A program made the position numbers and the translations under genes. From contig NZ_LYXE01000127.1 in assembly GCF_002532075.1 (NCBI RefSeq), positions 124,001-188,000 of the forward strand: a DNA stretch of 64,000 nt. The letters are read 5' to 3'. The stretch comes from Candidatus Chloroploca asiatica (lineage in GTDB: Bacteria > Chloroflexota > Chloroflexia > Chloroflexales > Chloroflexaceae). The notes beneath the pieces are model-generated. The model was given only the letters and a program-made list of their open reading frames with translations. It had not been told where the DNA came from and searched no databases. Below are positions 42,699 through 50,507 of the stretch, in pieces (the stretch's first letter is position 1; every line of letters starts with the position of its first letter).

Positions 42699-42977
42699 TT
42701 ATGCAGGTGGGTATGGTGCAGGTACCCCAACAGGGTGCGCCGAGGTTGCCTGAGGGCTCAAACGCTCACGGATGAGGCGAGCTAGCTCACAAGGCGCGAC
42801 TTGCGGGTGATAGTCAGTTTCGATCATGATGGCCGGTACATCGTCACATGCTGCTATGCAGTCGAGTTCTTCCACTTCGATCTGATTTGGAAACTCTTTG
42901 ACGAGTTGGGCAACGGTGCGCTGCACTTCAGGTCGGCTGCGGATGCAGAACCTGCACATCGTAAGTTGAACGGGCAT
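42699..42977 (-). CDS. Small four-Cys protein, ferredoxin/thioredoxin-fold-like
   Basis: A 92-aa protein with Cys8 and Cys11 (MCRFC) and Cys40 and Cys44 (ELDCIAACDD). The CxxC...CxxxC order, one helix apart, recalls thioredoxin-like 2Fe-2S proteins and DUF1450; binding of a cluster or zinc is plausible. The C-terminal 20 residues are Pro/Ala-rich and likely disordered. A good promoter and a GGGAAGGG ribosome site precede the ATG. Function unknown. Confidence 0.65.
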   Translation of the reverse strand: MPVQLTMCRFCIRSRPEVQRTVAQLVKEFPNQIEVEELDCIAACDDVPAIMIETDYHPQVAPCELARLIRERLSPQATSAHPVGVPAPYPPA

Positions 42978-43070
42978 ACATCCCTTCCCTGGTACCAGTC
43001 CGATGGGCGCATCAGGCTGAACCTCGAACTATCCTCTGCTGCTGATGAATGTGGTGGTGGTTGCGTGAGT

Positions 43071-43099
43071 ATTATAAGGAAATTCTTTCGAAATCACAA
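43071..43099 (-). promoter_or_regulatory. Promoter of the four-Cys protein gene
   Basis: Minus strand TTGTGA (43094-43099), 17 bases, TATAAT (43071-43076). The leader is about 85 bases. Confidence 0.6.
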
Positions 43100-43172
43100 C
43101 CCTACCCTTTGTCTTTTTCTATTGTACACTGTCTGTCAATACTTTGCAATACTTTTGCACGGTTAATTATCA

Positions 43173-43201
43173 TGGAGAGCGGAAGCCAGGCTTGCTATAA
43201 T
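43173..43201 (+). promoter_or_regulatory. Promoter giving a leaderless hydrolase mRNA
   Basis: TGGAGA (43173-43178), 17 bases, TATAAT (43196-43201) with TGC before it. The ATG at 43209 starts seven bases after the -10, which is where transcription should begin. Confidence 0.6.
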
Positions 43202-43208
43202 GCAGCAT

Positions 43209-44081
43209 ATGGCTGCTCGCAATGACAACAATGGCCGCGTTGCACTGGCGACGGATCTGCCTCCGGCCGCGATCCGCTCGTGCCTCCATCCCCATCCTCG
43301 CCTGGCCTATCTCTGTGCCGGTGAGACCGGGCCGCCCGTTGTGATGCTGCACGGGTGGGGGGCTTTCAAAGAACTCTGGTGGAGCACGCTGCGTGGCCTG
43401 GGGCGCGATCACCGTTGTTTTGCCCTGGATGTGCCTGGTCATGGCGATTCGCCCTTGGGAGGGGCGCACACGATTCCGTTGCTTGCTGACGTTGTGGCCC
43501 AGTTTTGCGCCGATCTCGGTTTGACCGAGATCATCTTGATGGGCCATTCGATGGGCGGGGCGATTGCTGCCGAGTTGACCCTGGCGCATCCCGACCTTGT
43601 CCATCGCCTGGTGCTCGTGGATGCGGCGGTTGATGCCCATCTGATGCCTATCTATGCCCGGGTCTACCTCTTGCCGCAACTTGGCTGGGGTCTGTTACGC
43701 CTGACCCAGTTGATTGGGCGTCGTGCGCGCCCCCTCAGTCTCCGCATTCCCCACGAACACGGTGGGGGCTGGATTCGCCCTTGGTTGCGCCGTTCGTCCT
43801 ATCTGGCGATGTTTGAACCTGAAGGCTTGCACCGTGTCTATCGTTCGCTCTTTGCAACCCAGACTGGCGATCGCCTCGCCCAGATTGCGGTGCCTACGCT
43901 TGTGCTCTCAGGTCAATTTGATAGTCTGGTGCCTCCGGCCAATTCCCACCGCCTCGCTGACCTGATCCCTGGTGCCAGCTATCATCAAGTTTCTGGTGCG
44001 TTGCATAATCCAATGGATGAACGCCCGTATGCTTTTGAAAAGGCTGTGCGGAGGTTTCTGCGTTCCGCAGCAGATCTTTGA
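43209..44081 (+). CDS. Alpha/beta hydrolase, first gene of the SPFH operon
   Basis: A 290-aa hydrolase with HGWG (oxyanion), nucleophile Ser in LMGHSMGGAIAAEL, Asp in SGQFDSLVPP and His in SGALHNPMDE. Complete triad, substrate unknown. I place the start at 43209 because the -10 box ends seven bases earlier; the ATG at 43200 would overlap the promoter. There is no signal peptide or TM helix. It ends 19 bases before the first SPFH gene, so the three are probably one transcript. Confidence 0.85.
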   Translation: MAARNDNNGRVALATDLPPAAIRSCLHPHPRLAYLCAGETGPPVVMLHGWGAFKELWWSTLRGLGRDHRCFALDVPGHGDSPLGGAHTIPLLADVVAQFCADLGLTEIILMGHSMGGAIAAELTLAHPDLVHRLVLVDAAVDAHLMPIYARVYLLPQLGWGLLRLTQLIGRRARPLSLRIPHEHGGGWIRPWLRRSSYLAMFEPEGLHRVYRSLFATQTGDRLAQIAVPTLVLSGQFDSLVPPANSHRLADLIPGASYHQVSGALHNPMDERPYAFEKAVRRFLRSAADL

Positions 44082-44100
44082 GCTTGGATGGTGAGGTTCT

Positions 44101-45645
44101 ATGACAAACGCAAATGCACGGCGTGTGCTCGATTTTGCTCAGGATCTGATCGGTGCTGAGCAGATCGAACAGTTTCGTCTTGATGCGGCTGATTTTCTTT
44201 CGCCCCGCAGTGTGGGTGAGTCGGCAGGTACCCGTATCGAGCAGATGACGACGCCGCTCGATGAGGCCGCCGAGACGGTGAATCGTAGTTTTCCCCAGCG
44301 CGATCTTGCGTCGGGTCAGTTTACGAATGTGATCTCGCCTGTCGTGATTCCGCGTGATCCGCGGTCGCTCTTCTGGCTGCTGATTGCCGGTTTCTTTGCT
44401 TTGCTGGGCGTCGTTGGGTTGGCGATGACGGCGCTGGTTGATGCGGCAACCAATCTTGTTTTTGGGCAGGGCAATCTGGGGTGGGCGCTCTTTGGCCCCC
44501 ACTATTGGCTCGTGCTCTTTGGCTATGTCGCCTACAATCTCTGGCGTAATAGCTATGTCATGGTGCCCGATGGGTGTCAGGCCCTGATTACCCGCTTTGG
44601 TAAGCTCGAACGGGTTGCCCCCGCCGGTCGTACGATGATCCTCGATCCCTTTGCGCGGGTGAGCTATATCGTCAATACGACCCGCGAGTATCCCTACAAT
44701 GCTCCGATCCGTGAGGCTCCGACGGCGAGTCGGGTCAATGCATCAGTTGATCTCTTTTTGCAGTTTAAGATCGAGGATCCGCCGGCGTTTATCTTTACCC
44801 TCGGCGGCGCACGCGGCTTTCAAGAAAAGTTGCAGAGCGCCGTCAGTGAGGTGACCCGGGCCTTGATCTACGAGCAGAAGGCCGCCGCGATCTATGATCT
44901 CGTCGGTGAGAGTACCCAGACGGTCATTGATACGCTGAATCAGCAGTTTCTGCCGGCGGTGCGTTTTGTCAATGCGAATATTACCCACGCCGAGCCGTCA
45001 AGCCAGGAGTATCGCATGGATCTCGCGGCCCCCGAGATGGTGCGGGTCGCAAAAGAGGCGTATACCTATCAGTACGAGTTGCAGTTGCGTAAAGAACAGG
45101 ACGAAGGCGATCTCAACCGCGAGCTCGCTGGTCTCCGTGAGCAACTTTCGGCGATTCGCGCCGAGATTGCGACCTATCAGGCGCAAATTGATACGGCAGG
45201 CGAAAAAGAGAGCTATCGCGCCAGTGCTTATGCCAGTCAGTTGTTGAGTGAGGCCGAGAGTGCGGCACGGGCGAATGCGGCGCTGCTCGAAGCTCAAGCG
45301 CTCGATATTCGTGCTGTTGGTGCGGCTGCCCATCCCGCGATTCTGCAGTACCGCTACCAGCGCGAGGTGCTTGACCGCCTCGAAGCTGTCGCTGAGCATT
45401 TGCCCCAGGTGATCCAGACGGGTGGCGATAATCAGGTGATTGATTTTCTTGAGACCGCCCGCAAGATGCTTGGCATTGCCGATGATCCGCTCTATAGCCC
45501 CGAGGAAGTTCAGGCGATTACCCGTCGCCTCAATGAGATCAAGGCGCGCATCAAGACCAGGAATGTGCAGTTGCGTCAGTTGATTGCCGATGAGACAACG
45601 ACGGCGATGGCCCCCCTGCCTGGAGGAGGTGAGACCCGTGACTGA
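44101..45645 (+). CDS. SPFH/Band 7 (stomatin-like) membrane protein 1
   Basis: A 514-aa membrane scaffold protein. A 75-residue N-terminus precedes VIPRDPRSLFWLL and two TM stretches (about 83-110 and 128-148). The SPFH domain follows (ALITRFGKLERVAPAGRTMI to FLPAVRFVNANI), then a long coiled coil (about 320-400) and a helical end. SPFH proteins form large cage-like oligomers that hold membrane proteases or organise lipid domains. It shares the VIP(K/R)D block before the TM pair with the next gene, so the two look like diverged duplicates. Confidence 0.88.
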   Translation: MTNANARRVLDFAQDLIGAEQIEQFRLDAADFLSPRSVGESAGTRIEQMTTPLDEAAETVNRSFPQRDLASGQFTNVISPVVIPRDPRSLFWLLIAGFFALLGVVGLAMTALVDAATNLVFGQGNLGWALFGPHYWLVLFGYVAYNLWRNSYVMVPDGCQALITRFGKLERVAPAGRTMILDPFARVSYIVNTTREYPYNAPIREAPTASRVNASVDLFLQFKIEDPPAFIFTLGGARGFQEKLQSAVSEVTRALIYEQKAAAIYDLVGESTQTVIDTLNQQFLPAVRFVNANITHAEPSSQEYRMDLAAPEMVRVAKEAYTYQYELQLRKEQDEGDLNRELAGLREQLSAIRAEIATYQAQIDTAGEKESYRASAYASQLLSEAESAARANAALLEAQALDIRAVGAAAHPAILQYRYQREVLDRLEAVAEHLPQVIQTGGDNQVIDFLETARKMLGIADDPLYSPEEVQAITRRLNEIKARIKTRNVQLRQLIADETTTAMAPLPGGGETRD

Positions 45646-46873
45646 ACCACGACGTGATTTTTCCAAAGTGCGCGAGGCCGTCGCGACCTGGGGGCGCATC
45701 CGTGAGTTGCTCCGCTCGGGCGAGGGCGGCCAGGTCGTGCCTGTGGTCATTCCGAAGGATCGGCGGCGGGCGGTGTGGCTGGCATGGTTGGCAGCCGGCC
45801 TCTATTTTGTGGGGGTCGCCCTGTTTGGCGGCATCGGACTGGCTCTTCTCACCGCTCCGCTTGCGTTGCTGTTCCTCTTGATCGCCGGGGTGACGCTCTG
45901 GCGTACGGCGATGATCGAGATTGAACAGGGCACCACGGCCGTCTATTCGCGTTGGGGGCGTATTGTTGGTACACTCGATCCTGGTCTGCACTATCTCTGG
46001 TGGCCCTGGGAAAAGGTTGAGGCCGTTGTGGATACAAGCACCGAAATCCCCTATACGGCCCCGGTGCTTTCGAGTCCGACCCGCGAAAATGTGCCGCTCA
46101 AGTCGATTGAATTCTTCCTGAAATTCCGCATCGAAGATCCGGTTGCTTTTGTGCGCAATATTGGGGCAAGCAATTTCGATATGGTGCTCAGTAGTGCGGT
46201 ACAAGATGCGATTCGGCAGCGTTCACGTCAGGTTGAAACCGAGCGTGCCTATGACCTGCGCGGTTCAGATGTTGGCGATATGCAACAGAGCCTGAATCGT
46301 CTGCTGGCGCGGTATGGCGTGCGCATTACTGGGGCGAACATCCCCGATGTGCAGTTGCCCGACCAGTACCAGCAGCACCTTGCGACACGTGAGCGTGTTT
46401 CAAAGGAGCTCGAAGCCTATGCCCGCGAATGGGAATTGGTACGGCGTCAGCGCGCCGATAGCTTGCTGATGGAGATCGAGCGGGCCAAAAAGGTGCGAGA
46501 TGCTCGCCTCGTTGAGGTACGAGCCGCCGTCAACAAAGCCCGTGAAGATGTGGCGCGCGCTATTCAGCAGAAAGAGACCGAGGCGCAACGTGTGCGCTGG
46601 GAGATCGAGGCCCGTGGGCGGGCCACCCTCAAGCAAGCCGAAAATGAAGCCCGTGGCCTCGAATATCTTGGTCAAGCCTACCAGGATAATCGCGCTGTCC
46701 TGCAGTATGAACTGGCCCTCCGGCGCATCCAGGTCGCCGAAGCCCTTGTGCGTAATGCACCACGCCCGGTTTTTATCCAGGGCAATAACGGCGAACAGTC
46801 TGCCCTGAGCACCCTCATCCTTGCCCAGATGCTGCCCAAACTCCTGGCGGAGTCATCTGCCGAAGAGAAGTAG
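45638..46873 (+). CDS. SPFH/Band 7 membrane protein 2
   Basis: A 411-aa paralogue of the previous protein. I choose the GTG at 45638, which has GGAGGAGGT seven bases upstream and overlaps the previous gene by eight bases; the ATG at 45584 would give an out-of-family leader. After VIPKDRRRAVWL come two TM stretches (about 45-85), then the SPFH domain (GTTAVYSRWGRIVGTLDPGL to YGVRITGANIPDVQLP) and a charged coiled coil (ERAKKVRDARLVEVRAAVNK). The pair may co-assemble. A convergent hairpin and an M16 peptidase follow. Confidence 0.88.
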   Translation: MTEPRRDFSKVREAVATWGRIRELLRSGEGGQVVPVVIPKDRRRAVWLAWLAAGLYFVGVALFGGIGLALLTAPLALLFLLIAGVTLWRTAMIEIEQGTTAVYSRWGRIVGTLDPGLHYLWWPWEKVEAVVDTSTEIPYTAPVLSSPTRENVPLKSIEFFLKFRIEDPVAFVRNIGASNFDMVLSSAVQDAIRQRSRQVETERAYDLRGSDVGDMQQSLNRLLARYGVRITGANIPDVQLPDQYQQHLATRERVSKELEAYAREWELVRRQRADSLLMEIERAKKVRDARLVEVRAAVNKAREDVARAIQQKETEAQRVRWEIEARGRATLKQAENEARGLEYLGQAYQDNRAVLQYELALRRIQVAEALVRNAPRPVFIQGNNGEQSALSTLILAQMLPKLLAESSAEEK

Positions 46874-46893
46874 GGCCGCAGGCTTCCCTTTAT

Positions 46894-46936
46894 CTGCCTA
46901 CGACAGAGGAGCCTATTGCTCCTCTGTCGTAGGCAG
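46894..46936. terminator. 19-bp hairpin containing the M16 stop codon
   Basis: Perfect arms 46894-46912 and 46918-46936 with a CTATT loop. The M16 stop (46913-46915) is in the loop and its last seven codons are in the right arm. Shared 3' end of the SPFH operon and the M16 gene. Confidence 0.7.
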
Positions 46937-48193
46937 AAAAGTCCCGATCACACTACGCTTGCTGGTCAAATAGGTCTGTGCGACGCGCTGCACGTCGGCA
47001 GCCTCGACAGTGGCAAGTTCTTCAAGCAGGGTCTCGCCGCGCTGGTAGCTATCGAGCACTTCCCACATGCCGATTTGCAAGGCTTGATTGGTCACGCTTT
47101 CGAGGCTGTAGGCAATCTGGGCTCGCATCTGCTTGAGAACCCGTGCGAGTTCGTTGGGGGTGATGCCGTCTTGCTGGATCTTCACCAGTTCGTGCAGCAG
47201 CGCCGCTTCGACCTCTTTGGCGCTATGGGCTTCACTCACAATGGCACTCAGTTCAAAGAGATAGGGGTCGCGGGTGGGCATAAAACTGCTCCACGCAGCG
47301 GCAGCCAACTCGGTCTCGACCAGGCCCTGGTAGATCCGGGCGCTCCGGTTGGTTGGCGCACCGCCCCCCATAAAACTAGGCGCTTTCGCCCCACTCAACA
47401 CGGCATCAAGGACTACCGTAGCGGCAAAGTCGGGGTGACGGCAATCAGGCGCAAGAAAACCGATCTGCACATATTCGGCTGGCCCGGGGCGACGGATCAC
47501 AAGGCGCCGTTCCCCCTGTGGTTCTGGTTCGACGGCGCGTACCGAAGGCAAGGACGGACCTGACGGCAGTGACCCGAAATGGGTTTCGGCCTGACGCAGG
47601 ATGGTGTCGGTGTCAACGTCGCCGACGATCACCAGCACCGCATTCTTCGGCATATAGAAGGTCTGGTAATAGGTGTAGAGTTCGTCGCGGGTCATGGCGA
47701 GGAGATCGCTTTTGTAGCCAATGACCGGGTTGTGGTACGGGTGAGCCGTGAAGGCACTGGCCTTCACCGCCTCATCGAGCCACGTTTCCGGGTAGTTTGC
47801 GGCCCCTTCGAGCTCGGCGATAATGACCGTGCGTTCACTTTCAACTTCGTCAGGTTCAAAGAGAGCATTGACCATGCGGTCAGCTTCGAGACGCAGGGCG
47901 AGTTCGATGCGATCAGCCGGCAAAGTCTCGTAGTAGGCCGTATAATCCACCCAGGTAAACCCGTTGAAGGTGCCGCCATTGCGGGCAATCAGGCGATCAA
48001 GTTCCCCCCTGGGGACGGCTGGCGTCCCCTTAAAGAGCATATGCTCAACCCAGTGCGAAATCCCCGTTTGACCCGTTGGCTCGTTGCGACTCCCCACGCG
48101 ATACCAGATCCAACTAGTGGCGACCGGGGCGCTATGAACTTCGCGAATCAAGACGAGCATGCCATTGGCGAGTGTGTGGGCGTGAATTTTCAT
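46913..48193 (-). CDS. M16-family zinc peptidase
   Basis: A 426-aa peptidase of the pitrilysin/processing-peptidase family. The inverted zinc motif HxxEH is present as His47-Trp-Val-Glu50-His51, with the distal Glu in ESERTVIIAELEG. The C-terminal half keeps the family pattern (YVQIGFLAPDCRHPD). This is a single active-type subunit; many bacteria have an adjacent inactive partner, but none is seen here. No signal peptide, so it is likely cytosolic and degrades peptides. It converges on the SPFH operon. Confidence 0.92.
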   Translation of the reverse strand: MKIHAHTLANGMLVLIREVHSAPVATSWIWYRVGSRNEPTGQTGISHWVEHMLFKGTPAVPRGELDRLIARNGGTFNGFTWVDYTAYYETLPADRIELALRLEADRMVNALFEPDEVESERTVIIAELEGAANYPETWLDEAVKASAFTAHPYHNPVIGYKSDLLAMTRDELYTYYQTFYMPKNAVLVIVGDVDTDTILRQAETHFGSLPSGPSLPSVRAVEPEPQGERRLVIRRPGPAEYVQIGFLAPDCRHPDFAATVVLDAVLSGAKAPSFMGGGAPTNRSARIYQGLVETELAAAAWSSFMPTRDPYLFELSAIVSEAHSAKEVEAALLHELVKIQQDGITPNELARVLKQMRAQIAYSLESVTNQALQIGMWEVLDSYQRGETLLEELATVEAADVQRVAQTYLTSKRSVIGTFLPTTEEQ

Positions 48194-48228
48194 CTCTTTT
48201 CCTTATGAAGGCTGACGCCTCAAACCTC

Positions 48229-48281
48229 TTGCTGTGTTCAGAAAAAAGCCAGCGTCGCTGGCTTTTTTCTGAACACAGCAA
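48229..48281 (-). terminator. 25-bp triloop hairpin after the 48305 hydrolase
   Basis: Arms 48229-48253 and 48257-48281, perfect, with a GTC loop and AAAAAAGCCAGC/GCTGGCTTTTTT apex. The T-run is inside the stem and 12 more pairs follow it. Located between the hydrolase 3' end and the M16 start. Confidence 0.75.
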
Positions 48282-48304
48282 AGCGACGTGTGGGCTGCAG
48301 GCCT

Positions 48305-49255
48305 CTACCTCCCGCTGGCAGGCACGCCCTGCTTGAGGGCAAATGAACGCACAAGGCGAACTAGTCGCCGCGGTTGTTCGCGTTGGGGCAGGTGACCGGA
48401 CCCTTTGAGGACGTGCAATTCGGCCTGCGGCATGTTGTCACGGAAGAACTCAAATGATCCTTCGGGTAAAAAACGGTCGCGGTCGCCCCAGATCAGCATG
48501 GTTGGGACAGTGATGCTTCGCAGGTCTTCGGAGGTGAAGAAGTCATCTTCGCTCGCCGCCTCAATAAATTGCCGCACGGCATCGCGTGCGAAGAGATCGC
48601 GGAAACTGGCCTGTCCTAGATAGAGGGCCAGCGGAATGCGCCCGAACATCTGGCGGTAGATGCGGCGAACCGTTGCCAAATCGGGGACGCTCACCGTTGC
48701 TACAAAATTTTCCCACGAAGGTCGCCCGTTCAGTTGCGCTCCACCGGGGTCGAGCAAGACAATGCCCCGCGTCAACTCGGGCGTCTGTTCGGCGAGTCGC
48801 GCGGCAACCCATCCGCCCATCGAGTTGCCGACCAGGATCGCGGGTTGGCCGATGACCTCGCGGATCAGCGCCTGAATCACGTCCACCTGCTCGGCAATGG
48901 TCGCAAAACGGCGCCCTGGTGGGTAGCCACTCTGGCCGAAGCCGGGTAAATCAAGCGCATAGACTGGCCCGATTTTTGTCATACCGCGCATAGTGAAGGC
49001 CCAGGTCAGTGCATTATCGGCAATGCCGTGAATAAGAACTAGCGGGTGGCTCGTCACCGCTTTGCGGTGCGCAGGCGCGTAGTAGTAGTGGCTCAGAATG
49101 CCTGCTAGGCGGCGTTCGTGGCTGCTCACGCCAGCGCGGAGCAGGGCGCGTCGCGTGATGCCGAGACTTAGCGGGATCAGCACACGCGAAAAGGCTCCGC
49201 CAATTTCGAGGCGACGGCGGAAAGCCTGGTCTTGTTGCGGGGTGTTTTGGGGCAT
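48305..49255 (-). CDS. Alpha/beta hydrolase
   Basis: A 316-aa hydrolase. HGIADNALTW is the oxyanion strand, GNSMGG the nucleophile elbow, with Asp in WGDRDRFLPEG and His in GSGHLPQRE. The elbow GNSMGG is common in bacterial esterase and MhpC-like members. The first 60 residues have no TM but contain a basic patch. Substrate not predictable. The gap to galK is 41 bases on the same strand, so it may be the last gene of a selB-galK-hydrolase unit ended by the hairpin at 48229. Confidence 0.86.
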   Translation of the reverse strand: MPQNTPQQDQAFRRRLEIGGAFSRVLIPLSLGITRRALLRAGVSSHERRLAGILSHYYYAPAHRKAVTSHPLVLIHGIADNALTWAFTMRGMTKIGPVYALDLPGFGQSGYPPGRRFATIAEQVDVIQALIREVIGQPAILVGNSMGGWVAARLAEQTPELTRGIVLLDPGGAQLNGRPSWENFVATVSVPDLATVRRIYRQMFGRIPLALYLGQASFRDLFARDAVRQFIEAASEDDFFTSEDLRSITVPTMLIWGDRDRFLPEGSFEFFRDNMPQAELHVLKGSGHLPQREQPRRLVRLVRSFALKQGVPASGR

Positions 49256-49296
49256 TAGGTAGGGCTTTCATATGCAAAGCGCCATGCATTGGCGCA

Positions 49297-50460
49297 TCAG
49301 GCAATGGCAATCAGGCGGACGCCCTCGGCGGGTGTGCAGACCAGGGTGTGGGCTTCGCGCCCGGTGTGGGCCTGGTAGCCTGCCCGTAGTTCCGTTGCAA
49401 AGGCTGGCACCGCATCGTGGGCCACCAGACTGACGGTGCTCCCCCCAAAGCCGCCCCCGGTCATCCGTGAACCGTAGCAGCCTGGCAAGGCGCAGGCCAG
49501 TTCAACCAGGGTGTCAAGCTCGGGAATGCTCACCTCGTAATCGTCGCGCAGGCTTGCGTGCGATGCGTTCATCAGTTGTCCAAAGCCTGCCAGATCGTCC
49601 TGTTCCATCGCTGCGGCGGCATGAACCGTGCGACTAATCTCGGTGACAACATGGCGAACCCTGGGCAGCAGTTTCCCCGTGAGCAGATCGGCGTGTTCCT
49701 GCAATTGTGCCGGTGTGAGATCGCGGAGGGCCATCAGCTTGGGCAGACGGGTGCGCAAACGTCGTACGGCTTCGTGGCAGGCCTCACGCCGTTCGTTGTA
49801 CGCCGAAGCGACGAGCTCATGCCGCACCCCGCTATCACAGACAACCACCCTGGCCTCGGTGGGCAACGGGATGGTACGATAGCTTAGATCGCGACAATCG
49901 AGCAACATCGCGTGGCCTGCCCGCCCGAGCGTGACAACAAACTGATCCATGATGCCGCACTGGGTACCCACAAAACTCTGTTCGGCCCCCTGGGCGAGCA
50001 GCGCCAACTCTTCGCCGAGCAAGTTGAGATCGTTGAGCAACTGAAAGGTGTAGCCAACCCCAATCGCCAGGGACGCCGAGGAAGAAAGCCCACCACCGAC
50101 CGGCAGATCGCCGGTGATCAGTAGATCCGCGCCCTGGATATGCAGATCACGGGCAAGCATCGACTTGAGCATCCCACGAATATAGTTGCTCCATGGGTGT
50201 GTCTGGCTTCGTTCGAGCGTCTCAAGGCTGAACTGGTCTTCGGCCTGCATACTAGTGCTATAGACCCGTACCATCTGATCGCTACGGGGCCGGGCCACAA
50301 CAAGGGTCGCCCGGTCAATCGCCATCGGCAAGACAAAGCCATCGTTGTAATCAGTATGCTCACCAATCAGATTGACACGCCCAGGTGCGCGTACCAGCAT
50401 CGCGGGTTCGCTGCCAAAATGGGCCGCAAACGCTTCACCAGGTTCCCCGAACGTGTCCAT
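49297..50460 (-). CDS. galK: Galactokinase
   Basis: Phosphorylates galactose at C1 with ATP (Leloir pathway). ATG 50460 has GGGAG seven bases upstream and gives 387 aa, the normal length. The GHMP-kinase motifs are all there: [20 protein letters not shown] (galactokinase signature), [15 protein letters not shown] (ATP loop), the catalytic Asp region in [10 protein letters not shown] and [13 protein letters not shown]. galT and galE are not adjacent, so the pathway is scattered. It follows selB by 47 bases. Confidence 0.96.
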   Translation of the reverse strand: MDTFGEPGEAFAAHFGSEPAMLVRAPGRVNLIGEHTDYNDGFVLPMAIDRATLVVARPRSDQMVRVYSTSMQAEDQFSLETLERSQTHPWSNYIRGMLKSMLARDLHIQGADLLITGDLPVGGGLSSSASLAIGVGYTFQLLNDLNLLGEELALLAQGAEQSFVGTQCGIMDQFVVTLGRAGHAMLLDCRDLSYRTIPLPTEARVVVCDSGVRHELVASAYNERREACHEAVRRLRTRLPKLMALRDLTPAQLQEHADLLTGKLLPRVRHVVTEISRTVHAAAAMEQDDLAGFGQLMNASHASLRDDYEVSIPELDTLVELACALPGCYGSRMTGGGFGGSTVSLVAHDAVPAFATELRAGYQAHTGREAHTLVCTPAEGVRLIAIA

Positions 50461-50507
50461 GCCTTGCTCCCTTGTCAGCCCGTTGCCACACGGCATAGTC
50501 TACCACA

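Noticed and set aside
42699..42977. Possible selenoprotein, because of the four-Cys protein and selB in the same window
   Set aside because: All four positions are coded by Cys codons, and no in-frame TGA or SECIS-like hairpin was found around it.
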